A DNA stretch of 60,000 bases from Tubulanus polymorphus (GCF_964204645.1 NC_134027.1:21194485-21254484); one strand, 5' to 3'; positions 25,422-35,677 are shown, numbered from the stretch's first letter. Notes: generated from the letters alone by a model not told the origin. Program-made: numbers and translations.

Positions 25422-25780
25422 TATGATTGGTAGAACACTATATCCGTGTTGACATGATGTAGAGAGAATCCCACAATGATAGTAAAAAAGTAAAAAAGGA
25501 ATTTTGATATAAGTTTATTATGGGGTGAATAACCATTGTTAAGATTTACAACGTTGTTTGAAACGTTGTTAATCGTTGTTAATTTTCCTTTAGTTTGTAT
25601 CATCTCTGATTACTTGAATTAGTCTCCTCTGGATTGTATATATATATATCTCATAATTTTTGTAGTATCTCATTATTCCTGAAGATGACTATTAGGATAT
25701 AGTCGAAACGTTGAAATAAACTACTATCTCGAAGATTCATTTTCGGACTTTTTTACTATCATTGTGGGATTCTCTCTACA
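25422..25780. mobile_element. Foldback MITE with 13-bp target duplication
   Basis: TAGTGATTAGGAG occurs at 25409-25421 and 25781-25793. The insertion has a 36-bp head, then an inverted pair of 34 bp: 25458-25491 (TGTAGAGAGAATCCCACAAT and onward) and 25747-25780. The interior carries CCTGAAGATGACTATTAGG, a stem and CGAAACGTTG. Architecture (long target duplication, one asymmetric tail, foldback arms) matches the elements at 4519 and 7512, though the arm sequence differs. Confidence 0.75.
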
Positions 25781-25784
25781 TAGT

Positions 25785-25980
25785 GATTAGGAGGCCGGAC
25801 ATCTACGCCATGAGATCATAAGGATCATGGATAAAGCGATGGTCCTAGACCAAACCAGTGAAGAGAAGTTAAACAAATACTTGCCATTGAAGATCCAACT
25901 AGGTTGATTGAATCCAGAGTAAGTTAAAAAGTGCACCAACGTTATCAGTGCGTTAGGAAACATGCTCATGTAGCCGATTC
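25785..25980 (+). pseudogene. Possible LINE C-terminal fragment
   Basis: A short frame with IIRIMDKAMVLDQTSEEKLN followed by KYLPLKIQ and, after a frame change, NVISALGNM. This resembles the segment after the reverse transcriptase in R2/NeSL-like LINEs. Too short for certainty. Confidence 0.3.
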
Positions 25981-26239
25981 AAATAGAATAATACATTTAC
26001 AGTTGATGTGTAGCAGTTTACGTGGTTGTTTATTACTGTAGGCTTTGATTATCAATCTGTATTGTTTAGATCGTTCTGATATTATCTATTCTTAGTCTTT
26101 CTTCATATTTAATTAGCACCTTGTAATGTATAGATATTCTATAAATCGTAGTTCCTATAAGATATTTTCTACATTGATTATTGACTTGCGGTGTAAAAAT
26201 AATTGCTACAACTTGCCAATATCATTCATTCTTAGTCCA

Positions 26240-26640
26240 TACTACCACCACAAACACTCTAAGAATAAATAGCTTATTCGCCATTATTTTGGAAAAAAGA
26301 AGATGTGGAGGGTCCTGTCTTATCTTCGGGACGGGTGACATCAAATGTCACTGTTGTATGGGGAATTAACGGTATGGTTTGAATCCTTATGAATAGGGGA
26401 CAAGCTGCTGCTGTAATAAAATCATTTGCAATATGTGTTTTGATTATATGGCGGAGGACCAAAATGATCAGGCAAAATCATGAGACGCATTGGGCTCGAT
26501 GGACATGCAGACAAAGTCTGTAATGGCTGTACTTGTTTGGAGGATATTTGCAAAGGGTGCGCGTTGCAAGCGAGATCCAAGATGCGCAGATTGGAGAACA
26601 CTGGATGATATTCCCGCACGATTTGGAAGATGCTTACACA
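26240..26640 (+). pseudogene. Decayed family-II zinc-module gene
   Basis: Recognised by similarity to the near-complete gene at 53500-54165: GTGDIKCHCCMGN near 26327-26370, then KIICNMCFDYMAEDQNDQA near 26420-26475, with frameshifts between them. Family-II proteins are Cys/His-rich with three zinc-binding modules. This is the leftmost sign of the virus-like cluster. Confidence 0.6.
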
Positions 26641-26654
26641 TGCATGAACGAGAC

Positions 26655-26850
26655 ATGATTTACAAACATGTCTGGCAATTTTTTACCGTTGCAAACATTT
26701 TTCCATAAAATATTAGCCACCAAGGAACATGTTGACTTAGAAGATATCAACTGGTCTACCAGATCTGCTATTTGTAAATAGTGTAATACGAAAATTACAT
26801 ACGTTAGTTTTCAAGTAACGACTTCAGGAAACTTATTTGCTTTGAGAATA
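26655..26850 (+). pseudogene. Decayed family-I zinc-module gene, split by a LINE fragment
   Basis: In one frame, KEHVDLEDINWSTRSAICK then a stop, then CNTKITYVSFQVTT, matches residues about 19-60 of the intact gene at 33627-33076. The remainder resumes after the LINE fragment at about 27590-27745 (CGKTICHV, KQKKDCK). The gene copy was thus interrupted by the reverse-transcriptase segment. Confidence 0.65.
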
Positions 26851-26855
26851 TTAAA

Positions 26856-27557
26856 TAAGTGCAAAGTGCAATTAGTCAAGCCCGACGTGATCGACGCGAG
26901 GCTCACATGGTCTTCATAAACCTGGCTAAGGCTTTTGATACAGTGCCACATGGCGCTAACTATCGTGCGCTCAGAAGGAAGCGAGTAACTGAAGAAATGG
27001 TCAGGATCGTACAGGATCTTTTCAACGGCAAATCGTCTACAGGCGATATCATTATTTGCAATGATGGGGAGAAGCAGGGGTGTTCCCTGTCCCCTTTCTT
27101 TTTTAACTCTGTCTTAGACGAACTGATTACAAATCTCAATAGTACGTCATGTGGTATGACCGTCCACGGTCACAAGATCACATGTTTAGCATTCGCTGAT
27201 GACCTGGTTTTACTAGCTCACTCCGCAGAAGAGATGGATCATCTCATAGGCTTATCGGAGGAATTTTACAGGACTAAACAGATGTCCGTGAATGCGAGCA
27301 AGTGTCGCAGTCTTGAGACGAAACCGGTTCCTCACCGTATGTTCAGAAGGACCGTAATGGCAGTGAACCGTCAGTGGGATGGCTGCGATATCCCCGCTAT
27401 TACCTACACCGAGTTAGTGAAATGCTTAGGTGTCGCAATCGACCCTAATGGGCGAATCGCTTTTAACGCTTCTTTGCTAGATCAATGGTTGTCTAGGCTC
27501 AAGGCCGCACCATTAAAGCCACATCAGAGGATGTACGGCTTAAAGACTAAAGAGTAA
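26856..27557 (+). pseudogene. LINE reverse transcriptase fragment (R2/NeSL-like)
   Basis: An open frame of about 230 codons. Visible RT blocks in order are FINLAKAFDTVPH (motif A), GEKQGCSLSPFFFNSVLDEL (motif B), CLAFADDLVLLAHS (motif C, FADD) and VNASKCRSL, VKCLGVAIDP further on. It lacks the N-terminus and the thumb/endonuclease part, so it is a fragment of a non-LTR retrotransposon. The style of the post-catalytic region fits the R2/NeSL group. It lies inside a dead family-I gene. Confidence 0.8.
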
Positions 27558-27741
27558 TCCCACGATTGATGCACGTTTTACGTCTATCTCATCGTTTTGA
27601 TAAAACTATATGTCATGTTTAAGCGATCATAAAGTGTATGAAGGATACAACGAAAATGTTTTTAGTAGTTCCATACCTTCATTTTGTGGCATAAACGAGT
27701 GTTTAATATGTTTGGAAATACACTAAACAAAAGAAAGACTG

Positions 27742-27905
27742 CAAAATCCCTGCTATTACCTACACCAAGTTAGTGAAATGCTTAGGTGTCATGATCGACC
27801 CTGATGGGCGAATCGCTTTCAACGCTTCTTTGCTAGATCAATGGTTGTCTAGGCTCAAGGCCGCACCATTAAAGCCGCATCAGAGGATGTACGGCTTAAA
27901 GACTA
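27742..27905 (+). pseudogene. Second partial copy of the same RT segment
   Basis: About 160 bp repeat 27390-27550 with a few changes (LVKCLGVMIDPDGRIAFNAS onward). It sits directly against the family-I remnant on its left and a PolB remnant on its right. Confidence 0.8.
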
Positions 27906-27929
27906 TAGACTATATAATTCTTGGTACAA

Positions 27930-29660
27930 GAATTCGATCCTGATACGTTGAAAATGAAACAATTCATAGCGTTCGATTTCGAAACTACTACAACAGAAGA
28001 TTAAGGTCATATTTGGAATGGCCGTTGCTGCAAAGAGTGCAAATTTTCAGCTTAAACCAGCGATTCAGAATGCGCATATTGTGGTAAAAATGAATTTAAG
28101 TTTCAGAATGAGACTGAATTCAGCGAGTGGCAATTCAAGAGGGGCAACTGTATTTGCACATAATTTTCAATCCTTTGACGGGTATTCTATTTTAAAATAC
28201 TTGAAAATCACGCATATGTACATCCAGCAGCTAGATTTGAAAATCTTGAATACACTGAATTATTTACTGATTAAACTAGCTTAACCCTTTCAATCCCACT
28301 ACCGTATGGCATACGGTACAAATTGACAAGCTAGCATACCCGTACCGTATGTTATACGGTATCACTTAACCCTTCTTCTAGAAGGGCATATCTTTCGGTA
28401 TCAGCCGGTGCTGCCATCTGCATAAAATCAAAGATGGCAACAGCCATGAAAAAAACAATTTGGCTGGATGAAACGGTTCAGCAGCTCGTATATGATGCTG
28501 ACAGTGATGCTGGTGACTTGCTGGCAATGATTTTGATGATGAAAATGAAATCAGTGACAGTTTTTTTAGACCCTGTTGATACGGTTGTCATGGCAACGGA
28601 CACCAATAATAACGAAGAATCAGAAACTGTCCATCTTCAAGGTCACATATATTCAAATAATTTGTCTTATTTGTAAGCCCAATGGTTATCAACACCATGG
28701 TATACAATGTATCAGTGTCAAATACATAGGTAAAAATTTTCTGAGGCCTGAAATTATACCCCAATGAAACCCCTTACATCCGGCCTTCCGACATATCGGT
28801 GAAGAAGTTCGTAAATGAGTAGAAAAATAAATTTTTCTAGTTGTTCTATTGCTTTGAAATTTTACTACATAAAGTAAGGATATATGGCATACAATTTCAG
28901 TTGGAATTGAATAGATCAGTGCATTTTTCTGGGAGCAGTTTATCTGAAACTTTTTTGGTGAATTTTTTTCATGGCGGCCATCTTGAAGTATGTGACCTTG
29001 ACCTCAACTTCACTTATATCCAAATTATTTATGTCTAAATTGTTGGCCCAAAAGTTATCAACATCATGCTATATAATTTTCTGTGTCAGATACCTTGGTA
29101 ACTTTCCTATGAAGTTTCAAATATAACCCTATAAACCCCTTAATTCCCTCCGGTACAGCAGTGGAGACACTATATGGTATTGAAAGGGTTAAATATCTAG
29201 TACTTGAGGTTTACGCGAATTAAAAAAAGGTAATTTTCCATACAAGTTTTGTAGATCAGACAATTTGAATTATGTTGGTGTGTTGCCCGCTTGAGAAATG
29301 TATAATCCGGATAGACTCAGTAGTGGGGAGCATGAGAAACTTGTTGCCTGGCATGATTTGCAACAACAGGGCTGCGAACAGTTACAAAATTATGTCTAAA
29401 CAGTATGTGGGGGAAATTCGTACAAAATCACAATAAAATTTCAGCGAAAAATTCGGACCCGGGGGAATTTTATGAGTTAATTCTCGACTGTTGAAATTTC
29501 CGATATAATCATCTGTAATGATGAAGTATTCCGTCTACATTATGACACAAAGGCAGAGTTTGCCAAACCTCATAGTCGAACGAACATTGCCATAGCAGCT
29601 TTTACAACAGCCAACGCGCAACTATACTCATACATGGAGAAGCTAAGCGCCTGAATACGG
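27930..29660 (+). pseudogene. Decayed family-B DNA polymerase copy, split by a piggyBac element
   Basis: Left part 27930-28280 contains FIAFDFETTTTED (Exo I) and VFAHNFQSFDGYSILKYL (Exo II) with breaks. The middle is interrupted by the TTAA-flanked insertion 28285-29188. The right part includes KKGNFPYKFC near 29225, YNPDRLSSGEHEKLVAWHDL near 29300-29350 and EVFRLHYDTKAEFAKP through IAAFTTANAQLYSYMEKL near 29520-29645. Large internal parts, including the polymerase active-site motif A, are missing. It is related to the polymerases at 36675 and 50140 but much more diverged. Confidence 0.8.
28285..29188 (+). mobile_element. PiggyBac-type element, internally deleted, TTAA-flanked
   Basis: TTAA at 28281-28284 followed by CCCTTTCAAT is matched by ATTGAAAGGG then TTAA at 29189-29192, giving piggyBac-type termini and target duplication. 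The frame 28434-28676 starts MATAMKKTIWLDETVQQLVY and continues acidic, like a piggyBac transposase N-terminus; the catalytic core is absent. It is inserted within a polymerase pseudogene. Confidence 0.8.
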
Positions 29661-29699
29661 CATAATAATTACACAAGTATAAAGTTACATTCAATGTTT

Positions 29700-29815
29700 A
29701 TCTACAATATTTTGGAAAAAATTTAGTTCCAAGCGGGGTGACATAAAATGTCACTGCTGTATGGAGAATTTACGTTATGATGTAAATCCAGCACGAACAG
29801 GCTGCGCCCAGTCAA
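29700..29815 (+). pseudogene. Family-II zinc-module gene N-terminal remnant
   Basis: Reads SGDIKCHCCMENLRYDVNPA in one frame, matching the N-terminal CHCCM block of family II. The rest is absent; a polymerase exon remnant follows. Confidence 0.5.
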
Positions 29816-29844
29816 CAGCAGCCATCCACATCAACAGCAACGTG

Positions 29845-31605
29845 TTTTTCATGCGTGAAGTGTAATGCGTCATTTCATCGAATACTTGACTGGAAGCGAC
29901 ACACCAACTTTTGCCGGAAAGGTGACGAGTCGGCAACCAAGCGAGGAAACATCGACGAAGAACCAGCTGTTGAGCAACCGACGAAAAGACACCGAGCAGC
30001 CTATGACGATGATTCGGAAGAGCGAACGTTCGGTAACGTCAAAGTGACTAGGGTAGGTTTCTTTTTTATCCTGTCAACCGTTTTGTCTATAGTTTTTTTT
30101 CTAATTTTTTTTTCTTTTTCAGGTATGTTCTCGGGCAAGCAAAAAGTGGGGCCTTAGTCCCGACGTTTACAAGGCTGAAATTGTCGATAGTCCAGCTGCC
30201 GATGAGGAAACCGATAAACGGTATGCTATCATTTGTAGAGGCAACCAATGGCGATCGTATATGCCTTTCTATTGAACATCCAAACTTGGATAATAACATC
30301 AATTTGCCCCTTGTAGCTGTTGAAGAATTGAGTCCCAATTAATTTTTGTAGAAATCGTTAAAGTGATGCAGTCGAATGATAAGATTGACTTTAAGGGGTT
30401 GATATTCCATTGTATTTTTATTCGAATGCCCCGGGGCGCCGGACAACCAAACAAAAATTACATCAAGCGAACGATGCTAAAATACGATAAATTTAAACAG
30501 CAAAAATGTTGTATCATTCAAATAAGGAACACTGACGATTTATGTTTGGCCCGAAGCATTGTTGTAGCCAAAGCGCACGCAGACAATGATCCCGCTTATG
30601 CGCAATTGCGAAGAGTTGATGGAAGCGCCAAAAAGGTGCAGCCGTACAACTACACACCAAGTACGGCGTCCCACTGGGTATGTATGGCTTAGAAGAAGTC
30701 AAGTTGTTCGATGAGCATGTTGACGATTACTTTCTCATGGTCGTGACGGGGGTAACTACAATTTCGATGTGTTGTATGCATCGAAAAAAACAACAGAGAA
30801 GAAAAAGATATGCTTGTTATACCACGGTAACCATTTTCAGGTCATAACAAGCATGACTGCGTTCACGTGTAAGAAGTATTTCTGTAATAAGTGTAGGAAA
30901 GCGTTTAATCATAAGGAGTCACATCCGTGTTTCGATCACTGTCCGTTGTGTCTCGGTGTTGGTTGCAAAGCAGAGAATTCGATACATTGCAATAGATGTA
31001 ACATCTATTACAAGGGACAGGAGTGCTACGCCAATCATTTGAAAAGCTTGGCTAGCGGGATGTCGTTGTGCGACAGTCGAGCAAGGTGTAAGGCATGCGG
31101 TCAATTTGTAAAGCGCGAAAAAATCGCCTCAGCTGACCACGACTGTGGTATTAAGTATTGGTATTAAGTAGGCGGGTGTCTTGATAAACCCGTACCTCCA
31201 GGGAGGGAAAGAATTCGATGCTGAGTTATTGAAAGTGAAGAAATTCATAGCGTTTGATTTTGAGACTACGACAACAGAAGATTCGATTCATAAGGTCATC
31301 TTTGGAATGGCACACCGTTGTTGCCAAGAGTGCAAGTTGTCGACTATAATAATGAGCGATTCAGAATGTGCCCATTGTGGTAAGAACGAATTCAAGTTCC
31401 AAAATATAACTGAATTCTGCGAGTGGTTGTTCAATGACCAAAATAGAGGGGTAACCGCATTCGCCCACAACTTTCAATCCTTCGACGGATATTTTAATTT
31501 GAAGTATTTACTAGACCAGGCAATTAGACCTGAGATTATTCTGAACGGCGGTAAAATCATGTACATGTACATCCATTTGCATTTTCATTTCAGATATTAT
31601 TGAAA
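29845..31605 (+). pseudogene. Decayed PolB copy (zinc-finger exon to exonuclease region)
   Basis: Starts with a C2H2-type exon, CVKCNASFHRILDWKRHTNF, that matches exon 4 of the 36675 gene, followed by an intron with donor near 30052 and acceptor near 30121. Then come TGACTTTAAGGGG-type sequence for the pre-polymerase region (GLIFHCIFIRMPRGAG), DDLCLARSIVVAKAHADN, a Cys-rich block (CKKYFCNKCRKAFN; CPLCLGVGCK; CKACGQFVKRE), KFIAFDFETTTTEDS (Exo I) and FAHNFQSFDGYFNLKYL (Exo II). It ends at NGGKIMYMYI, replaced by a repeat tail. Stops and frame changes occur throughout. It is nearly identical from 30983 onward to the copy at 58758. Confidence 0.85.
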
Positions 31606-31614
31606 TGTATCTAC

Positions 31615-31830
31615 TTTGTAGTTATCTTTCAATGCAATAAAGAACTGAAATATTAGTATCATATTTTATATATTAATCTAATGTGTTGACTCTGTAATTA
31701 TCTTTTTTTGATGCAATAAAGAACTGAAATATAAGTATTATATTTTATATATTAATCTAATCCATTGAGTTTCTAATTATCTTTTTTTGATGCAATAAAG
31801 AACTGAAATATTAGTATTACATTTTCGTGA
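31615..31830 (+). repeat. Three tandem 3'-end units with AATAAA
   Basis: TGCAATAAAGAACTGAAATA followed by a TAGTAT(C/T)ATATTTTATATATT tail occurs three times at about 80-bp spacing (starts near 31633, 31713 and 31792). Each has a canonical poly(A) signal. The same triple unit is present at 59400-59605. Confidence 0.85.
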
Positions 31831-31839
31831 AGATGCGCA

Positions 31840-32250
31840 CAATGTATTGCCGAGCCTGTTCTGTCGAAATGTAGTCTACTGGGCACGGATGTTGGCGGAA
31901 TCGATTAGGCATTGAAAACATTTTCCTTAAACAATCAACCAGCATGGAACATGTCAACTTTGAAGATAATGACTGGTCTAACAGATTTGCTATTTGCAAA
32001 TATTGTAAAACGACAATTACATACGGTAGTTTTCGAGTAATGACCTGCTGTAGGAAACTGATTTGGAAGATTGTTGGTTGGTAAACACTCGGTGGTTAAG
32101 CGTTCAGCATAATTTCAAATGCCCTATCGAGGATTGTGATGCGAAAAAAGACTGCTATCGATGCCACGGACAGGAGGATTTGTTTCATTGTTGCGGTAAA
32201 ACTATATATTGAACATTAAACGAACTCAAAGCGACAAATTGTAGGCTAAA
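31840..32250 (+). pseudogene. Decayed family-I zinc-module gene
   Basis: Reads EHVNFEDNDWSNRFAICKYC then TYGSFRVMTCC, LVNTRWLSVQHNFKCPIEDC and DCYRCHGQEDLFHCCGKT, matching the intact gene at 33627-33076 in order but in more than one frame. It breaks off into a piggyBac remnant. Confidence 0.8.
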
Positions 32251-32299
32251 GAGTGACCAGGATTTGAAAAAACTCAAAGCGACAAATTGTAGGCTACAG

Positions 32300-32605
32300 A
32301 GTGACCAGGATTTGAAAAAAGACGGCCATGGTGCCTATGACATGAAGGTAGAAAAGACACCAATATTATCTGTCTGTCATGGCTGGACAATAAAGTGGTC
32401 AACTAAGCGTCATCTTACATTGCTGCTCATCCAATAGGGAAAGCTTGGCGATGGGATAAAAGCCAGAAAAAACATGATTGCCCAGTACAGTCAATTCATG
32501 GGTGGCATAGATCTGATGGATATGTGTATTGCCATGTATAAAACAAATCTGAGATCATAAAGATGGTACCTTTATGTATTCTGGCACAGAATAAAGCTAA
32601 CTGTT
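32300..32605 (+). pseudogene. PiggyBac transposase C-terminal fragment
   Basis: Scattered frames read ILSVCHGW, YIAAHPIGKAW, then MGGIDLMDMCIAMYKTNLRS and LYVFWHRIKLT. These match the region around the third catalytic Asp of piggyBac/PGBD transposases. It ends exactly where the terminal repeat of element 1 starts. A related piece lies at 58535-58757. Confidence 0.7.
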
Positions 32606-33073
32606 AGTAGTTAGGAAATGTCACTTCAGGACCTCAATGAGGGGGGAGGGGGAGGAGTGAGGAGGGGGAGGGGGAGGAGTTTCTTAAGATTTTTTTCTTA
32701 AGATATTTTTCTTAAGATTTTTTTCTCAAGATTTTTTCCTCAAGATATTTTTCTTAAGATTTTTTTTTTTTTTCCTCAAGATATTTTTCTTAAGATATTT
32801 TCCGTAAGATTTTTTTTCTTTTTTTCCTTTACGAATTTTCTTTTTGGCGGCAAAATTCAAATCATTGACTATGTAAATTCCAAATCAATTTATTGATGTG
32901 ATTAATTCCCTAGATGGCGCCACTATTACGAGATCCTATGCGTGTGTGTGTGTGAGGAGGGGGAGGAGTAAATCCTAGATGGCGCTTTCTTTTCCAGCAT
33001 TACCAATTTCGAGTGATACAAAGAAACCACAAAAAACAAACAAATGTAAAACAAATAAAAAACATTTATTGAC
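32606..33073. repeat. Element 1 left terminal inverted repeat
   Basis: About 470 bp, inverted copy at 41835-42325. Order from the end: AGTAGTTAGG terminus, GAGGGGGAGGAG purine tract, several CTTAAGATTTTTTT repeats of about 15-16 bp, CGGCAAAATTCAAATCATTG, a GTGTGTG run, TAGATGGCGCTTTC and AACATTTATTGAC. The poly(A) signal of the family-I gene (reverse strand) lies in its inner edge. Confidence 0.9.
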
Positions 33074-33075
33074 CG

Positions 33076-33627
33076 TTAAAATTTACAGTTTAAACACGAT
33101 TTAACTCCGAATTCCTTCGCACACGAAGCGTGAACATAAGTACCGCAACAGTCCGTCTTTTGTTTAGTTATCTCCAAACATACTAAACACGTGTTTACGC
33201 CACAAAATAAAGTTACGCAGTTAAAACAAAAGTTTTCTTTATACCCTTCATACGCTTTGAGGTCGTTTAAACATGTCCGACATATAGTTTTACCGCAACA
33301 ATGAAACAAATCCTCCTGTCCGCGACATCGATAGCAGTCTTTTTTCGCGATGTGTCTTATAATCCTAAAATGTGCCACGCAATCCTCGATAGGGCATTTA
33401 AAATTATGCTGAACGCTTAACCACCGAGTGTTTACCAACCAACAATCTTCGCAAATCGGTTTCCTACAGCAGGTCGTTACTTGAAAACTACCGTATGTAA
33501 TTGACGTATTACAATATTTGCAAATTGCAAATCCGGTAGACCAGTCGATATCTTCAAAGTCGATATGTTCCGTGGTAACTGATCCTTTGCGGAAAATATT
33601 TTCAACGGTGAAAAATTTGCCAGACAT
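33076..33627 (-). CDS. Family-I zinc-module protein, 183 aa
   Basis: Intact frame, ATG at 33627, stop at 33076. The protein is Cys-rich with three zinc-binding modules. Residues about 36-66 are CKYCNTSITYGSF then CCRKPICEDCW; about 85-125 include CPIEDC, CYRCRGQEDLFHCCGKTICRTC; the C-terminal 45 residues (CLVCLEITKQKTDCCGTYVH then SCAKEF and CLNC) resemble a RING finger. Such proteins are candidate ubiquitin ligases, but no such activity can be read directly. It transcribes outward into the left terminal repeat, which supplies an AATAAA signal just downstream (reverse complement of TTTATTG near 33065). A CA/CG microsatellite lies upstream at 33664-33705. Dead copies lie at 26655, 31840, 58110 and 59640. 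Confidence 0.8.
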   Translation of the reverse strand: MSGKFFTVENIFRKGSVTTEHIDFEDIDWSTGFAICKYCNTSITYGSFQVTTCCRKPICEDCWLVNTRWLSVQHNFKCPIEDCVAHFRIIRHIAKKDCYRCRGQEDLFHCCGKTICRTCLNDLKAYEGYKENFCFNCVTLFCGVNTCLVCLEITKQKTDCCGTYVHASCAKEFGVKSCLNCKF

Positions 33628-33663
33628 TGCCAGACACAGAAACCGGGCTCAATATTACGTATT

Positions 33664-33705
33664 CTTGTGCACGTGCGCGCGCGCGTGCGCGTGCGTGTGT
33701 GTGTG
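33664..33705. repeat. GT/GC dinucleotide microsatellite
   Basis: Alternating purine-pyrimidine run (CGTGCGCGCGCGCGTGCGCG and GTGTGTGTG), upstream of the family-I gene. It could adopt Z-DNA; otherwise simple repeat. Confidence 0.8.
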
Positions 33706-33930
33706 GAGGGGGAGGATGGGAAAGTGGGAGATAATTCCAAGATGGCGTCTTTTAACGGCTATTGCGAAATCATGAACGAGTTTGGGCGAAAAATATTTCG
33801 CAATAACATGTGAAACCGTAAATCGTGTTCAGGCAAGTCATTTTCTGACAATAAAAACGCGTTGTAAATCCATAAATTAATCATTCTGCTCAGAGACTTT
33901 GACCCGTCAACATCGACCTGTATCACCCAG

Positions 33931-34737
33931 ATGGATTTGACTAGTGGACAAACTACCTTAGAAATATGTAGTACACCAAAGTCATCTACTCAATCTAGAA
34001 AAAGAAAAAGTCCTTCGCACAAACTCGACTTTAGTAAGTTTCTACTTCTTCTCCGTATTCGAAACCGGTAATTATTTTTTAGACGCATACCTATATAGAA
34101 TATTTTTTATTGTTTTATAGGTTCAATCGTAAATGACAACGCTGTTCCGTCGAAAGTTCAACGGAATACATGGAACAATGACCCCGAGCCTCATTATCTA
34201 GGATCGCTTGTGTACGCGAGTGCGAAAACGTGGCAGGGGTTAAAACGTATAGATTTACGATCTTTCGAATGCTGTGAACGTAGAAAACAACTGTACCCCA
34301 CTAAAAACGGTATTGCTTTGGATCTCCAAGAGTGGGTACATATAAATTATTGTAAAGCCGATATCGAACACGAAATTGCGCGCGTTAAAGAAGATATCGA
34401 TTACGTAGGCGTGATGACCGTTGGTCGTTCAAACTTTATCAAAATATATAGATCTAGTCACGATCACCGTATTTACGTAGATATCCGAAAATACGATCTA
34501 CACGATGAGCTGTCCGATGTAAATCCGACTAGATGCGGCGTAAAACTAACATTGGAACAATGGAAAAAATTGAAAGACATTAATTTTACAGAAGATATAT
34601 CCGAAATGGCTAATATGAGACCGTGCTGGTACGATTCGAGTCACTCGAATCAGGAATACAGGTGCCCGTACTGCGCAAAAGACACAAGCGGGGTTAGAAA
34701 AGCACCTGAATACGGTATAATGATAACCCAAGTATAA
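33931..34737 (+). CDS. PC4/SUB1-like single-stranded-DNA-binding protein, 239 aa, one intron
   Basis: Exon 1 is 33931-34033 (ATGGATTTGACTAGTGGACA start), intron 34034-34120 with GTAAGT and TTTTATAG, exon 2 is 34121-34737; phases fit. The N-terminal 40 residues are basic (SRKRKSPSHK). The C-terminal part has the PC4 coactivator fold pattern: VGRSNFIKIYRSS, then YVDIRKY, then GVKLTLEQWKKLKDI. An earlier segment (YPTKNGIALDLQEWVHINY) looks like a second, degenerate PC4 half, so the protein may be an internal duplication. A cysteine pair CPYC lies near the end. PC4-type proteins bind ssDNA and are plausible replication partners for the element's polymerase. A poly(A) signal (AATAAAC) follows at about 34797. 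A broken paralogue lies at 46179 in element 2. Confidence 0.75.
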
Positions 34738-34869
34738 TTTCACAGATAATAATTAGATATTATTTATATAAAAGCTTATTAAAATGTTTAATACATAATA
34801 AACTTGCAATGGATATAATATTTCATATCTGTCTCATTTTATTTACTCTATAATAATCAAGCATTTCGT

Positions 34870-35248
34870 CGTTGCCTAGGCCCCTTCTATACAATATATC
34901 ATCAAAGAACGTAATTAAGTAATCGAGAAACAATTACCATTGACCCGTTGTTAGCATCTGCCGTCTAAAATAGCTGGTCAGTACCCCCATATGTGCCGGA
35001 ATATGCGGGATGAAAATTACGCAATTAAGTAATTGAGAAACAAAAACCATTGACCAGTTTGTTAGCATCTGCCGTCTAAAATATCTAGTCAGTACCCTCG
35101 ATATGTGACGGAATGGTTTAGAAACCAAACCGAATAGACAATTAGGTAATTAAAGACCCTTGATTCATCCATTGCAAAACATCTGCCACGCAAAGTAGCT
35201 ACTGCGTATAAAATACTCGTCAGAAGATCTCTAAAATCCATTACGAAA
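34870..35248 (+). promoter_or_regulatory. Promoter cassette of the family-III RING gene
   Basis: Contains two partial copies of an upstream module (CATTGACC, TTAGCATCTGCCGTCTAAAA, GTCAGTACCC, ATGTG(A/C)CGGAATATG, ATTACGCAATTAAGTAATT). It then has CGAATAGACAATTAGGTAAT, TTCATCCATTGCAAAACATC, TGCGTATAAAATACTCGTCA and ATCCATTACGAAAATG. The TATAAAATA box starts at 35207, exactly 42 nt before the ATG at 35249. The same cassette precedes five other RING copies at the same spacing. Confidence 0.75.
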
Positions 35249-35581
35249 ATGACTAACAACGGTGCTCGTTGGACGGTGATCCCGGACGATGCAGAAGCGG
35301 TATTAGTGTGTGACATTTGTCTGTGTTCAGGACAGCGGGCCTGCATGCTGTGCGGTCTATGCCAGTACCGTCATCCGCTGTGCAATAATTGCACAGCAAG
35401 ATTGATTTGTACTGGCATAGACAACAGCCTCCCAAATGCGGAAAATGTTATATCGTGTCCGTTCTGTCGGAACACGATATATTGGGCCCGAGTAATGCGT
35501 CGCCATAGTCGCCTCGTCCGTGAACGAATAGCGAAAGCTAATAGAAGACGAAGAATGCAACAGCAGCAGCAGCGTCAATGA
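35249..35581 (+). CDS. Family-III RING-type protein, 110 aa, histone-like 3' end
   Basis: Intact frame from MTNNGARWTVIPDD to an RNRRRRMQQQ-like basic, Gln-rich tail. The RING pattern is CDICLCSGQRACMLCGLC, then YRHPLCNNC, then CPFCRNTIYW, i.e. C-x2-C, C-x2-C, H-x3-C-x2-C, C-x2-C spacing. RING proteins are usually E3 ubiquitin ligases; here that is inference. The gene is intronless with a TATA 42 nt upstream. It is followed by a GAC repeat and, about 60 bp after the stop, by a histone-type stem-loop instead of an AATAAA. The family has dead copies at 42326, 45220 and 54735 and a divergent subfamily at 44786 and 56768. Confidence 0.82.
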   Translation: MTNNGARWTVIPDDAEAVLVCDICLCSGQRACMLCGLCQYRHPLCNNCTARLICTGIDNSLPNAENVISCPFCRNTIYWARVMRRHSRLVRERIAKANRRRRMQQQQQRQ

Positions 35582-35640
35582 TTATGACGACGACGACGAC
35601 GACGACGACGACGAAGCCCACGTGAAACCCCCCTTTAAAC

Positions 35641-35677
35641 AGTTCTTTTCAGAACTACTTCAATTTCCAAGAAAGAG
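35641..35677 (+). terminator. Histone-type 3' stem-loop plus downstream purine element
   Basis: AGTTCT-TTTC-AGAACT (35641-35656) is a 6-bp stem with the classic UUUC tetraloop, followed by ACTTCAATTTC and CAAGAAAGAG (35668-35677). In animal replication-dependent histone genes the stem-loop binds SLBP, and the purine-rich element downstream base-pairs with U7 snRNA; spacing here (11 nt) fits. The same layout follows the other family-III, IV and V genes. Confidence 0.85.
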
